Assembly: GCA_030849945.1 (NCBI GenBank)
Contig: JAVDKK010000001.1
Span: forward strand, 1,302,001 to 1,366,000
Source: Schauerella fraxinea
GTDB taxonomy: Bacteria; Pseudomonadota; Gammaproteobacteria; Burkholderiales; Burkholderiaceae_B
Direction of reading: 5' to 3'
Length of the DNA: 64,000 bases
Position 1 is the first letter of the stretch. Each line of letters opens with the position of its first letter. Below, piece after piece: positions 17,475-26,667 of this stretch. The position numbers and the translations under genes were made by a program. The notes under the pieces were generated by a model, which was given only the letters and a program-made list of their open reading frames with translations, ran no database searches and was not told the DNA's origin.

Positions 17475-19297
17475 GCCACCACCACCGCGCGAAACATGCC
17501 GGCTTCCATGTGATAAAGCAGATGGCAATGGTAGGCCCAATGGCCCCGCGCATCGGCCGATACTCGATAGGTCACGCGCTGCGCGGGATTGACGCTGATG
17601 GTGTGCTTGCGCACCTGAAACGCGCCGTCGGGCGATTCGAGGTCGCTCCACAGGCCGTGCAGATGGATGGGGTGCATCATCATCGTGTCGTTGATCAGCA
17701 CGAAGCGCACGCGTTCCCCATGCTTGAGCACGATGGGCTGCGCATCGGTGTACCGCTTGCCGTTGAACGACCACATATAGCGATCCATGTTGCCGGTCAG
17801 GTGCAGTTCGATCTCGCGCGTGGGCGGGCGTTCGTCGGGCGGCGTGTGCAACGAGCGCAGCATCGCGTAGGTCAGCACGCGGCGCGCGCTGCCGCGCAGG
17901 CCGGGGCCGGGATCGTCCAGCGAGGTTGAAATATTTTCCGCGATCATGCTGTTGCCGGGTCCGGATTGTTCGGCTTGGCGGTGCGTCACCTGAACGATGC
18001 CGCCAATCGCGGCCGGCCCGGATGGCGCGGTGCCACCTTCCTCATGCGACATCCCCTGCATCGCATGGCCAACCCCACCGGATGCTGCCGAGCCGCTTTC
18101 AGTTGCCGCGTCGCTTTGCATGCCGTTCATCCCCGAATGCATGCCGGCCATGCCGTGCGACATGCCCATGTCTTTCATGGTCAGTGACTGAAATTTATCC
18201 AGGGCCGGCACGTCGGCGGTCATGCCGGCGCGTGGGGCCAGGGTGGCGCGCGCATAGCCCGAGCGATCGATCGATTGCGCAAAGATCGTATACGCCCAAT
18301 CGTCTTGCGGCATGACGACGACGTCGTAGGTTTCGGCTACGCCGATGCGCAATTCGTCGACCTCGACCGGTTGCACCGGTAGGCCGTCGGCGGCGACCAC
18401 GGTAAGCGTCAGCCCCGGTATGCGCACATCGAAGTACGTCATGGCCGAGCCGTTGATAAGACGCAAACGCACGCGCTCGCCGCGGTTGAACGGCGCGGTC
18501 CAGTTGCCGTCCGGCGTGTGGCCGTTGCTGAGATACGTGTAGGTCGCACCGGTCACGTCGGCGAGATCGGTGGGGCTCATGCGCATGCGCATCCACATGG
18601 CGCGTTCATCGATGGCTTGCGACCATGACGTCTCGCGCGCCTGCTGCACCAGCCCGGCAAACGTGGGCTGCGTGGTGCTGTAGTAATCGGGCGTAGCCAT
18701 CAGGTTGCGGAAAATGCGATCCGGCGACTCATCGCTCCAGTCCGACAAGAGCAGCGTATGGTCGCGGTCGGCGGCGATCGGGTCGGCATCGCGCGGCGTG
18801 ACCACAATGGCGCCGTATACGCCTGTTTGCTCCTGGAACCCGCCGTGGCTGTGATACCAGTAGGTGCCACTTTGCACGACGTCGAACTGGTACGTAAACG
18901 TCTCGCCAGGCTTGATCCCGTCAAAGCTCAAGCCCGGCACGCCATCCATATTGCTGGGCAGCAAGATGCCGTGCCAGTGAATGGCCGTGTCTTGCGTCAG
19001 GCGATTGGTCACGCGGATGGTGACGCGCTCGCCTTCCTTCCAATGCAAGGTGGGGCCGGGCAATTGGCCGTTGACCGTGGTGGCCACGCGTTTTGCGCCG
19101 GTGAAGTCGACGATCGTTTCGCCCACCTCGAGATCGAATACCTGGCCGCTCAGCGTCGCGGGTCCGGCAGCCGCCGCGGCATGCGCATCAGAGGTCATGC
19201 CGCGCACCGGCGCGAGCAGGCCTAGTCCGGCAAGCGCCGTGGCGCCCGTCAAGCCATGAACAAAGCGTCGTCTTGGGGGCGATAGGGGAGCGGTCAT
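17471..19297 (-). CDS. copA: Multicopper oxidase CopA (periplasmic copper resistance)
   Basis: Multicopper oxidase of 608 residues. The N-terminus has a twin-arginine signal (PPRRRFVHGLTGATALAGLGL), so it is exported folded. Copper-site motifs are HWHG near residue 105, WYHSHGGFQEQTGVYG, HPIHLHG and the C-terminal HCHLLYHMEAGM. Between domains is a Met/His-rich stretch (MKDMGMSHGMAGMHSGMNGM) typical of CopA. It oxidises Cu(I) in the periplasm. The ATG at 19297 is preferred: GAGAG lies about 7 bases upstream. copB follows with a 4-base overlap. Confidence 0.94.
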   Translation of the reverse strand: MTAPLSPPRRRFVHGLTGATALAGLGLLAPVRGMTSDAHAAAAAGPATLSGQVFDLEVGETIVDFTGAKRVATTVNGQLPGPTLHWKEGERVTIRVTNRLTQDTAIHWHGILLPSNMDGVPGLSFDGIKPGETFTYQFDVVQSGTYWYHSHGGFQEQTGVYGAIVVTPRDADPIAADRDHTLLLSDWSDESPDRIFRNLMATPDYYSTTQPTFAGLVQQARETSWSQAIDERAMWMRMRMSPTDLADVTGATYTYLSNGHTPDGNWTAPFNRGERVRLRLINGSAMTYFDVRIPGLTLTVVAADGLPVQPVEVDELRIGVAETYDVVVMPQDDWAYTIFAQSIDRSGYARATLAPRAGMTADVPALDKFQSLTMKDMGMSHGMAGMHSGMNGMQSDAATESGSAASGGVGHAMQGMSHEEGGTAPSGPAAIGGIVQVTHRQAEQSGPGNSMIAENISTSLDDPGPGLRGSARRVLTYAMLRSLHTPPDERPPTREIELHLTGNMDRYMWSFNGKRYTDAQPIVLKHGERVRFVLINDTMMMHPIHLHGLWSDLESPDGAFQVRKHTISVNPAQRVTYRVSADARGHWAYHCHLLYHMEAGMFRAVVVA

Positions 19298-19339
19298 CAC
19301 AACTCTCAAGCAGTCAATGACCTCACTGTAGCGCGCGTG

Positions 19340-19361
19340 AAGCTTGCCCCATGGGAAGGTT
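19340..19361. promoter_or_regulatory. Imperfect dyad upstream of copA
   Basis: Read on the minus strand, CCTTCCC-ATG-GGGCAAG lies about 45-60 bases before the copA start and resembles copper-responsive MerR-type (CueR) operators, whose arms read CCTTCC and GGAAGG. The centre CCCATGGG is a perfect palindrome, but the outer arms match only partly and I could not place a convincing -10 element at the 19-20 base spacing. Confidence 0.3.
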
Positions 19362-19371
19362 GGCCCCGCGG

Positions 19372-20601
19372 CTATTCGAGCACGCGCCCCTTGGTTTCGG
19401 GCAACAGCACGGTGGCGATCAGCACCACCACGTAGGCGCCGCCGGCAAAGATGCCGATGGCGGCGGCCAGCCCCATGGACTGACTGAGATAGCCGACGAG
19501 GCTGGGAAACAGCGCGCCGATGCCACGGCCGAAGTTGTAGGCGAAACCTTGCCCGTTGGCACGCAGTTCAGAGGGAAAGAGTTCGGTGAGGTAGGCGCCC
19601 ATGCCGCCAAAAATACCCGATGCCGCAAATCCCAGCGGAAAGCCGCAGATCAACATCTGCGCGTCGGTAAGTGGAATCTGCGTATAGGCGTAGACGCAGA
19701 TGCAAGACAGCACCGCAAACAAAATGAAGTTCATCTTGCGGCCGATCCGGTCGGCCAGATGGGCACCGGCGATGTAGCCGCAAAAGGACCCTGCAATGAT
19801 GACGAGCAGATAGCCCCCCGTGTTGATCACCGAGAGGTGCCGTTCGGTTTTGAGATAGGTCGGCAACCAGGTCGTGACGGCGTAGTAGCCGCCTTGCACG
19901 CCCGCGCAGAGCAGTGAGGTCAGGATCGTGGTTTTGAGCAATGCGGGGCTGAAGATGGCCCAGACCGACACCCGGTTGTTTTCCTTCGCGATGCGCGCCT
20001 GCGTTTTGGTGTAAATCTCCGGTTCCGGCACATGCTTGCGGATATACAGCACCAGGAACGCCGGCAATACGCCTACCCAGAACAACGTGCGCCATGCCAG
20101 ATCCTCCGGAAAGATGGAGAACGCCACGGTATACAGGATGGCAGCCAACCCCCAGCCGATCGCCCATCCGCTTTGCACAGTGCCGACGGCTTTCGCGCGA
20201 TCCTTGGCGCGGATGATTTCGCCCATCAATACCGAACCCACCGCCCACTCGCCGCCAAAGCCCAAGCCTTGCAAGGCGCGCAGCACGAAAATCTGCTCGA
20301 AATTCTGCGTGAAGCCGATCGCCACCGTGCACACCGAGAACCACAAAATGGTGAGTTGCAGAATGCGCACCCGGCCGTAGCGGTCGGCCAGAATGCCGGC
20401 GCCCCAGCCGCCGATCGCGGAGAAGAGCAGCGTGACGGTGCCCAGCAGGCCCGCATGGCCGCGATCGATACCCCAGAGATTGATGAGCGCGGTGATCACG
20501 AAGGTGAACACCATGAAATCCAACGCGTCGATCGCCCAGCCGCCGAATGAGGCGATGAACGTGCGGCGGCCATTGGCGTCGAGTTCTTTGTACCAGCCCA
20601 T
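19372..20601 (-). CDS. MFS transporter, aromatic/organic acid symporter type
   Basis: Inner-membrane MFS carrier of 409 residues with 12 predicted helices. The family signatures are visible: GGWAIDALDFMVFTFV in helix 1, GWGAGILADRYGRVRIL for the loop 2-3 motif, ALQGLGFGGEWAVGSVLMGE in helix 4, and ADRIGRKM in the second half. It belongs to the sialate/aromatic-acid:proton symporter region of MFS. The PF04909 hydrolase gene starts the operon 48 bases upstream, so the carrier probably imports a substrate related to that enzyme. Substrate unknown. Confidence 0.88.
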   Translation of the reverse strand: MGWYKELDANGRRTFIASFGGWAIDALDFMVFTFVITALINLWGIDRGHAGLLGTVTLLFSAIGGWGAGILADRYGRVRILQLTILWFSVCTVAIGFTQNFEQIFVLRALQGLGFGGEWAVGSVLMGEIIRAKDRAKAVGTVQSGWAIGWGLAAILYTVAFSIFPEDLAWRTLFWVGVLPAFLVLYIRKHVPEPEIYTKTQARIAKENNRVSVWAIFSPALLKTTILTSLLCAGVQGGYYAVTTWLPTYLKTERHLSVINTGGYLLVIIAGSFCGYIAGAHLADRIGRKMNFILFAVLSCICVYAYTQIPLTDAQMLICGFPLGFAASGIFGGMGAYLTELFPSELRANGQGFAYNFGRGIGALFPSLVGYLSQSMGLAAAIGIFAGGAYVVVLIATVLLPETKGRVLE

Positions 20602-20649
20602 GATTGTCTCCGTTGCTTTTTCTTGGAATGGGGCGTCGGATTTGGCGCG

Positions 20650-21561
20650 TCAGACCGGGGGGAAGTCGTAGAGCTTTTGCGGGTTGTCCACCAGGATGGC
20701 GTGCCGGGTAGCCGCGTCGGGCGCCCATTTCGGCAGCAGGTTGCGCAGCGTGCCGGTGTCCGGCATGCGGTCGGTCGCGACGTGCGGCCAGTCACTGCCC
20801 CACACCATGCGCTCCGGGGCGGCGGCGATCAGCGCTTGCGCCCACGGCGTGACGTCGTCGTAGCGATCGAAGTCATCGCTGATGCGATAGGCACCCGACA
20901 GCTTGACCCACCAGCCGTCGTGGGCAACGCCTTGGCGCAGCGCCTCGAAACCGGGGTGCGACATGCCCTCGGCCACCGGCATGTGGCCCATGTGGTCGAA
21001 CACGCACGGCAGCTTCAGCTTGCGCAACCGTGGCACGAGCGGCGGCAAATGCCGCACGTCCATCAAAAATTGCAGATGCCAGCCCAGGGGGGCGATGCGC
21101 TCGGCTAATGCCTCCATGTGGTCGAAACCCACGCCGCCGCCAAACAGCACGTTCAGCCGTAGGCCGCGCACGCCAGCATCGTGCATGGCCATGAGCGCGG
21201 CGTCGGTGACCGAGGCATCCACCACGGCCACGCCGCGTAGCCGGTTGGGATGGGCGTCGAGGGCATGCAACATGTAGCGGTTATCGGTGCCATGCACGCT
21301 GACCTGCACCAGCACGCCGCGATCCATACCGCAGCCGTCGACCATGCGCAGGTAGGCGTCTGCCGAGGCAGCCGGCGGCGTATAGCTGCGCGATGCGACC
21401 AACGGATAGGCCGGATCCCGCGCAATAACGTGCGCATGCGTATCGCAGGCGCCGCGCGGGATATCGAAGCTGGGTGGGGCAATGTCGGGGAGGGGAGCCA
21501 GGCAGTCCGGTGCGGACGGTGTGGAAGGTGATGCAGACGCTCGATCGTGCACGGGGGACAT
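20650..21561 (-). CDS. PF04909 amidohydrolase, 2-pyrone-4,6-dicarboxylate lactonase-like
   Basis: TIM-barrel hydrolase of 303 residues. The start of the barrel has CDTHAHV (metal-site His pair), a core HMGHM segment (VFDHMGHMPVAEG) and the closing Asp in MVWGSDWPHV. These match LigI-type lactonases and other PF04909 enzymes acting on cyclic acids or lactones. About 35 disordered residues precede the domain. It is the first gene of a two-gene operon with the MFS carrier, suggesting import and ring or lactone hydrolysis of a small organic acid. The exact reaction is not resolved. Confidence 0.82.
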   Translation of the reverse strand: MSPVHDRASASPSTPSAPDCLAPLPDIAPPSFDIPRGACDTHAHVIARDPAYPLVASRSYTPPAASADAYLRMVDGCGMDRGVLVQVSVHGTDNRYMLHALDAHPNRLRGVAVVDASVTDAALMAMHDAGVRGLRLNVLFGGGVGFDHMEALAERIAPLGWHLQFLMDVRHLPPLVPRLRKLKLPCVFDHMGHMPVAEGMSHPGFEALRQGVAHDGWWVKLSGAYRISDDFDRYDDVTPWAQALIAAAPERMVWGSDWPHVATDRMPDTGTLRNLLPKWAPDAATRHAILVDNPQKLYDFPPV

Positions 21562-21856
21562 GACGCTCTAGCCGAGATGAGGGTGGCGATCATCTTAGGG
21601 AGGCCGCGGCGCCACTGTCAACAGCGGTCTTGCGATCCCATGCCGCGCGGTAGGTCAGGCGCACGCGCGGCGAATACTCTTAAATCCCTTCACATTTGGC
21701 TTACTTTCGTTCAGTAGAATCCGCGGCGCAGAAAACCGACGGTTAATTACTGCTGGTTTTCGATTATCGGAATAAGCTTTGGTGATGTTATGCGTCCCAT
21801 CGCCATTCTTTAACCTGGATGTTGTATATAGCAGCAATTGAGAAGGAGGGTGCGAC
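21562..21856. other. AT-richer intergenic stretch before the glycosyltransferase
   Basis: This 295-base stretch lies between two divergent genes and becomes clearly more A/T-rich from about 21680 to 21840 than its surroundings. No convincing gene is present. It should hold promoters for both neighbours. A near-perfect ribosome site (GAAGGAGGG, 21842-21850) at its end fixes the start of the next gene. Confidence 0.5.
21842..21850 (+). promoter_or_regulatory. Strong ribosome binding site for the GT9 gene
   Basis: GAAGGAGGG ends 6 bases before the GTG at 21857 and is the reason for choosing that non-ATG start. Confidence 0.7.
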
Positions 21857-22858
21857 GTGTCGGATGTCGCAGTATTCATTCGCAGCATGCGGTTTTTCGG
21901 TGGTCATGTCGTCACGTATCCATTGCTGTATGCGCTGCATAAGCACATGGGCGGTAAGCGCGTCCGCGTCGTCGCTCGCGATCCTGTCGATCAGAATTAT
22001 CTGTGCCTGCCCTGGCCCGTCGATTTTGTGCAGGCAAAAGGCTTCTGGAGCCACGTGGCATCATTGCCGCGCGGGGCGCGCCTGATGATGGCGTTGCATT
22101 ACACGAGCGATCGCTACGGTCTCGTGGCGGCCATACGTCGGCCTGCGGCGCGTTTGGGATTCACCAATAAGCGCCTTACCGATCGCGTCTGGACCCACGC
22201 CTGCAAGAAAGACTTCGAGGAATATCTGGCCGTGGCCAATGTTCGTCTGCTGTCGCAATACTTGCCCATCGATATCGAGTCCAACGCGCGTGAATGCTTC
22301 GAGACGATTGCGGCATCAGCAGCCCACACCCCGCAGACCACCGATATCGTGTTGATGCCGGGTGGTGGCGACGGCGAATACAAGCGTTGGGGCCTGAAGA
22401 ATTTCTTGCCGTTACTCGCGAGCTTGCGTGCGGCCTTGGGCGACCACCTTACTGCCACCTTTGTGCTGGGTCCTGATGAGCAGGAAGAGCATGCTGCGCT
22501 GGTTGCGGCCAATCTGCCCGGCGTGCATCTGATGATGACGCGGCCGCTCGCCGAGATCGCTCATGTGTGCATTCACGCACGGCTGATCGTCGCCAACGAT
22601 TGCGGCCCATCGCATATCGGGCAAAGTGCCTGCGTGCCGTATGTGGGCGTGTTTCATCGGCACAATCCGCAGTGGTACTGGAACCGGCCGTACTCGCGTT
22701 GCGTGACGCCGTTGGGCGATTGCGTCGATATCCAGACGATCGGACCGGAGCATGTTCTCGACGCTTGCCTGGAGGTGTGGCCGACAGGCGACCGCGCGAC
22801 TGTGGCGGCGTCCGCGGTCCGTCGCGTGCATGTGCCGCCTGCGCGGGTCATGGTCTGA
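21857..22858 (+). CDS. Glycosyltransferase family 9 (heptosyltransferase-like)
   Basis: GT9-type protein of 333 residues with a GTG start. An N-terminal Rossmann-like half (DVAVFIRSMRFFGGHVVTYPLLYAL) is followed by the nucleotide-sugar half with VLMPGGGDGEYKRWG, TFVLGPDEQEEH, and the conserved VANDCGPSHIGQSACVPYVGVFHRHNP. Heptosyltransferases carry a DSGPMHLA-type motif at that position; here it is NDCGPSHIG. It would add a sugar to LPS core or a surface polysaccharide at the inner face of the inner membrane. It is convergent with a polysaccharide deacetylase. Acceptor and sugar are unknown. Confidence 0.83.
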   Translation: MSDVAVFIRSMRFFGGHVVTYPLLYALHKHMGGKRVRVVARDPVDQNYLCLPWPVDFVQAKGFWSHVASLPRGARLMMALHYTSDRYGLVAAIRRPAARLGFTNKRLTDRVWTHACKKDFEEYLAVANVRLLSQYLPIDIESNARECFETIAASAAHTPQTTDIVLMPGGGDGEYKRWGLKNFLPLLASLRAALGDHLTATFVLGPDEQEEHAALVAANLPGVHLMMTRPLAEIAHVCIHARLIVANDCGPSHIGQSACVPYVGVFHRHNPQWYWNRPYSRCVTPLGDCVDIQTIGPEHVLDACLEVWPTGDRATVAASAVRRVHVPPARVMV

Positions 22859-22862
22859 GGCC

Positions 22863-22895
22863 GCGTCGCGACGCAAGATCGGTGCGTCGCGACGC
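22863..22895. terminator. Hairpin between convergent genes
   Basis: GCGTCGCGACGC occurs twice (22863-22874 and 22884-22895) around the 9-base loop AAGATCGGT. Each copy is itself a palindrome, and the two can pair as a 12-base stem on either strand. It fills most of the gap between the convergent GT9 and deacetylase genes, so a bidirectional terminator is the simplest reading. No U-tract is present. Confidence 0.55.
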
Positions 22896-22901
22896 CGGCG
22901 A

Positions 22902-23882
22902 TCAGTGCGCGAGGTCCTTGCCGCGTAGCTTGCGTTTCCATAATTTGAACGCGTTGTAGGCGGGGCCCACCACGGCGCCGCGCGCCATGCGCACGCGATT
23001 GAGCAAACGCAGCCCGTTCATATTACTGATCGCAAAGCGGTAAATATGCTCGGGATCGGTGCCCACTTTATTTTGACCGAAGGCGGCAGTTGTATATAGA
23101 TGGGTGAAGTTGTTTTTCCGGGCAACATCGAGATAATCGGAGTCGAAATAACCTTGCGGCCAACAGAGATGGCCGCTGTTAATACCCAATTTGCTGCGCA
23201 ATAAGTCGCGCGACAATTCAAGATCGTTTGAAAGTCGTTCTATCTTTTCAGTATTGCTATGCCGGCACACATAATCCCAGCGCGTATGCGTATGGGTATG
23301 GCTGTGAATCTCGAACGTGCCCGCCGCCTGCATCGCTTCGAGTTCGCTCCAACGCGCCATGACCCGGTCGGTGTCGCCCGACTCGATAATGCCTCGCCCC
23401 ACTTTGTGCGCATACGTTTCGGCAAGCGCTGTGGTTTGTCCGGCGTGCGCGCGCGGCGCGCCATCGCCTATCCATCCCGTTACCGTAAACAGCACGGCAC
23501 GCATGTTGTAGCGCGCCAGTACCGGGTGCGCGTATAGCCAGTTATCAAGGTAGCCGTCGTCGAAGGTGATCAGCACGGACTTCCTGGGCACCGGGGCGCC
23601 GCGCAGGAAGGCCGCAAATTCGGCCGCCGACAAGGAGGTATAACCGGCGCGTGCCAACGCCGAGATCTGCCGCTCGAAGTTTTCTGGCGAGCTGTTGATC
23701 ATGCCGCGGTGCGGATTGACGTGGTGATACATCAGCACCGGCACATCGTGCGCCGAGGCGATCGCCACCTTACTGGAAGTTGAACCGAGGGGATTATCTT
23801 GCAGCGACGGCGCAATCGAAACCGATGATGCGTCCGCGGGGCTGAGGGTTTGCGGGTCGTGTATTTCGCTCATGTGTCTCAT
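22902..23882 (-). CDS. NodB-type polysaccharide deacetylase
   Basis: Carbohydrate esterase family 4 protein of 326 residues. CE4 motifs are present in order: VLITFDDGYLDN (catalytic base and metal Asp, about residue 100-110), EIHSHTHTH (the HxxxH metal ligands), and CWPQGYFD for the RxPxG-type motif. A PVLMYHHVNP segment precedes the domain, as in PgaB and other deacetylases. It removes acetyl groups from a polysaccharide. No clear signal peptide is seen, so location is uncertain. ATG codons at 23882 and 23873 are both plausible starts; the ribosome site is weak for each. Confidence 0.87.
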   Translation of the reverse strand: MRHMSEIHDPQTLSPADASSVSIAPSLQDNPLGSTSSKVAIASAHDVPVLMYHHVNPHRGMINSSPENFERQISALARAGYTSLSAAEFAAFLRGAPVPRKSVLITFDDGYLDNWLYAHPVLARYNMRAVLFTVTGWIGDGAPRAHAGQTTALAETYAHKVGRGIIESGDTDRVMARWSELEAMQAAGTFEIHSHTHTHTRWDYVCRHSNTEKIERLSNDLELSRDLLRSKLGINSGHLCWPQGYFDSDYLDVARKNNFTHLYTTAAFGQNKVGTDPEHIYRFAISNMNGLRLLNRVRMARGAVVGPAYNAFKLWKRKLRGKDLAH

Positions 23883-24083
23883 CCGGCGAGGGTCAGACTT
23901 GCCAGCACGTTCGAATAATGGATGACGTGCGGTTCCGGCTCGGCATGACGCGTGCTGGAACAGGTGCTGATAAATCGATTAGAGCCTAATTCGCGAAACT
24001 TATGAAGGCCGATCGTTGCGCAGTTACTAAAAGGCTGTCGCGTATTAATCACTTTGCTGTCAATTAGCTTTAAGAGATAACAG

Positions 24084-26390
24084 ATGACTGAAAGCACGGA
24101 TAAGCGCGACGTCGGCACTCCCTCGGGCGGATGGGGGTCGCTAAAAGCAGTAACCGGCATCCTGATTAAAGAGTCGGCAGTACTCGCTGGCGTACACGCG
24201 TTGAAACATCAAAACCAGCCGGACGGCTTTGCCTGCGTCAGTTGCTCATGGGCGAAACCGGCCGATGCCTCCGCTTTCGAATTCTGTGAGAACGGTGCCA
24301 AGGCGACGGCGTGGGAGCTCACCTCGCGCCGTGTTCAACCTGCGTTCTTCGACCGGCATACGGTGGCTGAGCTGCTGCAGTGGGAGGACTACGACCTTGA
24401 GAATGCGGGACGTCTGACCACGCCGATGCGTTGGGATTCTGCAACAGATCGCTACGTGCCCGTCTCGTGGGAGGCCGCCTTCGAAGATATCGGCAAGCGT
24501 CTCAAGCGTCTCGATCCCGACAGCGTGATCTTTTACGCGTCCGGTCGCGCCTCGCTGGAAACGTCTTACATGTACCAGCTCTTCGCCCGCCTGTACGGCA
24601 CCAACAATCTGCCCGACAGCTCCAATATGTGCCACGAAAGCACCGCTGTCGGCCTGATGGCCGCCATTGGCGTGGGGGTGGGGACAGTTCAATTGGACGA
24701 TTTCAATCACACGGACTGCTTTTTCTTCTTCGGTCAAAACGTGGGAACGAACAGCCCGCGCATGCTCCATCCGCTGCAAGAGGCACGGCGGCGGGGTGCC
24801 GAAATCATTACCTTCAATCCCATCCGCGAGCCGGGCCTGGTGAGTTTCACCAACCCGCAGTCCCCTGTGGAAATGCTCACGCACAGCGAAACGGCGATCA
24901 GCACGCAATATCACCAGGTGAAGATCGGGGGCGATATCGCGGCGATCACCGGGATGTGCAAGGCGATCGTGGCCGCCGACGACGTCGCGGGTTCGTCGGG
25001 CCAGCCGGCGGTGATCGATCATGGGTTCATCGCAGAGCATACGCATGGTTTCGACGAATTCATTGCCTTCGTGCGTGCGGCCCAGTGGCCGGAAATCGAA
25101 GCCGAGTCGGGCTTGTCGCGCGGGGCGATCGAGGCTGCGGCCGACGTCTATTGCCGGGCCAAGGCGGTGATGGGTGTGTATGGCATGGGACTCACTCAGC
25201 ATCGTCGGGGGGTGGAGAACGTGCAGATGGTGGTCAATCTTTTGCTCCTGCGCGGCAACATCGGCCGTCTTGGTGCCGGGGTCTGCCCGGTGCGTGGACA
25301 CTCCAACGTGCAAGGTCAACGCACCGTGGGCATCACCGAGAAGCCCGAACTGGCGCCGCTGGATAAGCTCGCCGAGCAATATCGTTTCGAACCGCCACGC
25401 CACGCCGGCCGCAATACGGTTGAAGCCTGCGAAGGCATCCTTGACGGCAGCGTCAAAGCATTCTTATCGCTGGGCGGCAACTTTGTGCGCGCCGCGCCCG
25501 AAACGGCGCTACTGGAAGAGGCCTGGCGAGAACTTGAATTGACCGTGCAGATCGCCACCAAGCTGAACCGCAGTCATCTCGTGCACGGCAAGGTGTCGTA
25601 CGTGCTGCCGTGCCTGGGACGTATTGAAGTGGACCGGCAGGCGAGCGGCGAGCAATCGGTGGCGATCGAAGACAGCACGGGCTGTATGCACGGCTCGCGC
25701 GGCCGCGCCACGCCAGCCGCCGATACGCTGTTGTCCGAGCCGGCGATCGTGGCGGGGTTGGCGCAAGCCACATTACCCGACGGCGACGATCGCGTGCCGT
25801 GGGGCGCATGGGTGGACGATTACAGCCGCGTGCGCGACGCGATCGCTGAAACGCTGCCGGAAATCTTTCACGATTTCAATGCGCGCATGTGGATACCGGG
25901 CGGCTTTCATCGACCGTTGGGTGCTTGCCATCGCGAGTGGGCCACACCCACCAAGCGGGCCAATTTCATCTTTCCGCCGAGCCTGAACGAAAACCCTGAC
26001 GTGACGTTCGAAGGGGCTCAGGTCATGCGGTTGATGACGATGCGCAGCGACGATCAGTTCAACACGACCGTGTACGGTTACGACGATCGTTTTCGCGGCA
26101 TCAAAGGCACGCGGCGCGTTCTGCTCATCAATGCGGACGATATGACGCGTTTGGGCTTTGAGGCGGGTGCCCGCGTGGACGTCAGAACGGTATGTGACGA
26201 CGACATCGATCGGTCGGTCAGCAACTTCACGTTGCAGCCGTTCAATCTGCCCTCAGGCTGCCTGGCCGGCTATTACCCGGAATGCAATCCGCTGGTACCG
26301 CTCTTTCACCATGCCACAGGAAGCAAGGTGCCGGGGTACAAGTCCATCCCCGTGCGCCTGTCACGTGCACAGGTTGCTGAACCCGTCTAA
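24084..26390 (+). CDS. YdeP-type molybdopterin oxidoreductase (FdhF-like alpha subunit)
   Basis: Molybdopterin-dependent oxidoreductase of 768 residues, close to E. coli YdeP (759). The usual four-Cys iron-sulfur motif of formate dehydrogenases is reduced: Cys51 and Cys54 in CVSCSWAKP are the only nearby pair, as in the YdeP branch. Downstream are SGRASLETSYMYQLFARLYGTNNLPDSSNMCHEST, FGQNVGTNSPRM, VYGMGLTQHRRGVENVQMVVNLLLLRGNIGRLGAGVCPVRGHSNVQG, and a C-terminal MopB domain. Its role in vivo is unknown; YdeP is linked to acid resistance in E. coli. It needs a molybdenum cofactor supplied from elsewhere. Confidence 0.88.
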   Translation: MTESTDKRDVGTPSGGWGSLKAVTGILIKESAVLAGVHALKHQNQPDGFACVSCSWAKPADASAFEFCENGAKATAWELTSRRVQPAFFDRHTVAELLQWEDYDLENAGRLTTPMRWDSATDRYVPVSWEAAFEDIGKRLKRLDPDSVIFYASGRASLETSYMYQLFARLYGTNNLPDSSNMCHESTAVGLMAAIGVGVGTVQLDDFNHTDCFFFFGQNVGTNSPRMLHPLQEARRRGAEIITFNPIREPGLVSFTNPQSPVEMLTHSETAISTQYHQVKIGGDIAAITGMCKAIVAADDVAGSSGQPAVIDHGFIAEHTHGFDEFIAFVRAAQWPEIEAESGLSRGAIEAAADVYCRAKAVMGVYGMGLTQHRRGVENVQMVVNLLLLRGNIGRLGAGVCPVRGHSNVQGQRTVGITEKPELAPLDKLAEQYRFEPPRHAGRNTVEACEGILDGSVKAFLSLGGNFVRAAPETALLEEAWRELELTVQIATKLNRSHLVHGKVSYVLPCLGRIEVDRQASGEQSVAIEDSTGCMHGSRGRATPAADTLLSEPAIVAGLAQATLPDGDDRVPWGAWVDDYSRVRDAIAETLPEIFHDFNARMWIPGGFHRPLGACHREWATPTKRANFIFPPSLNENPDVTFEGAQVMRLMTMRSDDQFNTTVYGYDDRFRGIKGTRRVLLINADDMTRLGFEAGARVDVRTVCDDDIDRSVSNFTLQPFNLPSGCLAGYYPECNPLVPLFHHATGSKVPGYKSIPVRLSRAQVAEPV

Positions 26391-26401
26391 ACCCACGCCC
26401 C

Positions 26402-26614
26402 CTACTTCTTGCTGAGCGCATCACCTTTGTGAGCGGCCATATGGCCGGTCTTGTCGCTTTCGACTTCGTACTGCGGCGCGTCTTTCGAGGCGCGCCGCGT
26501 CTTGCCCATGAATTCGAAGTCGCTGTGATGCACTTTTTTGACTTTGCCGGTGATGTGGCCCACTTCCGAGTTCCACGTCACGTGGTCGCCGACCTTGAAC
26601 GATGTTGTGCTCAT
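26402..26614 (-). CDS. Small DUF2945 (Hva1-type) protein
   Basis: A 70-residue protein reading MSTTSFKVGDHVTWNSEVGH, then a KGDALSKK end. The KxGDxVxWN start and the YEVESDKTGHMAAHKGDAL end are the DUF2945 pattern, a small beta-barrel of unknown function. GGGAG lies 8 bases upstream of the ATG at 26614, which is chosen over an upstream in-frame start. It is convergent with the YdeP gene (11-base gap) and follows the dioxygenase on the same strand. Confidence 0.85.
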   Translation of the reverse strand: MSTTSFKVGDHVTWNSEVGHITGKVKKVHHSDFEFMGKTRRASKDAPQYEVESDKTGHMAAHKGDALSKK

Positions 26615-26667
26615 CCTGATGCTCCCGATGCCGCTTGGCGTTGATAACGGCCACCGGAAGGCAAGTT

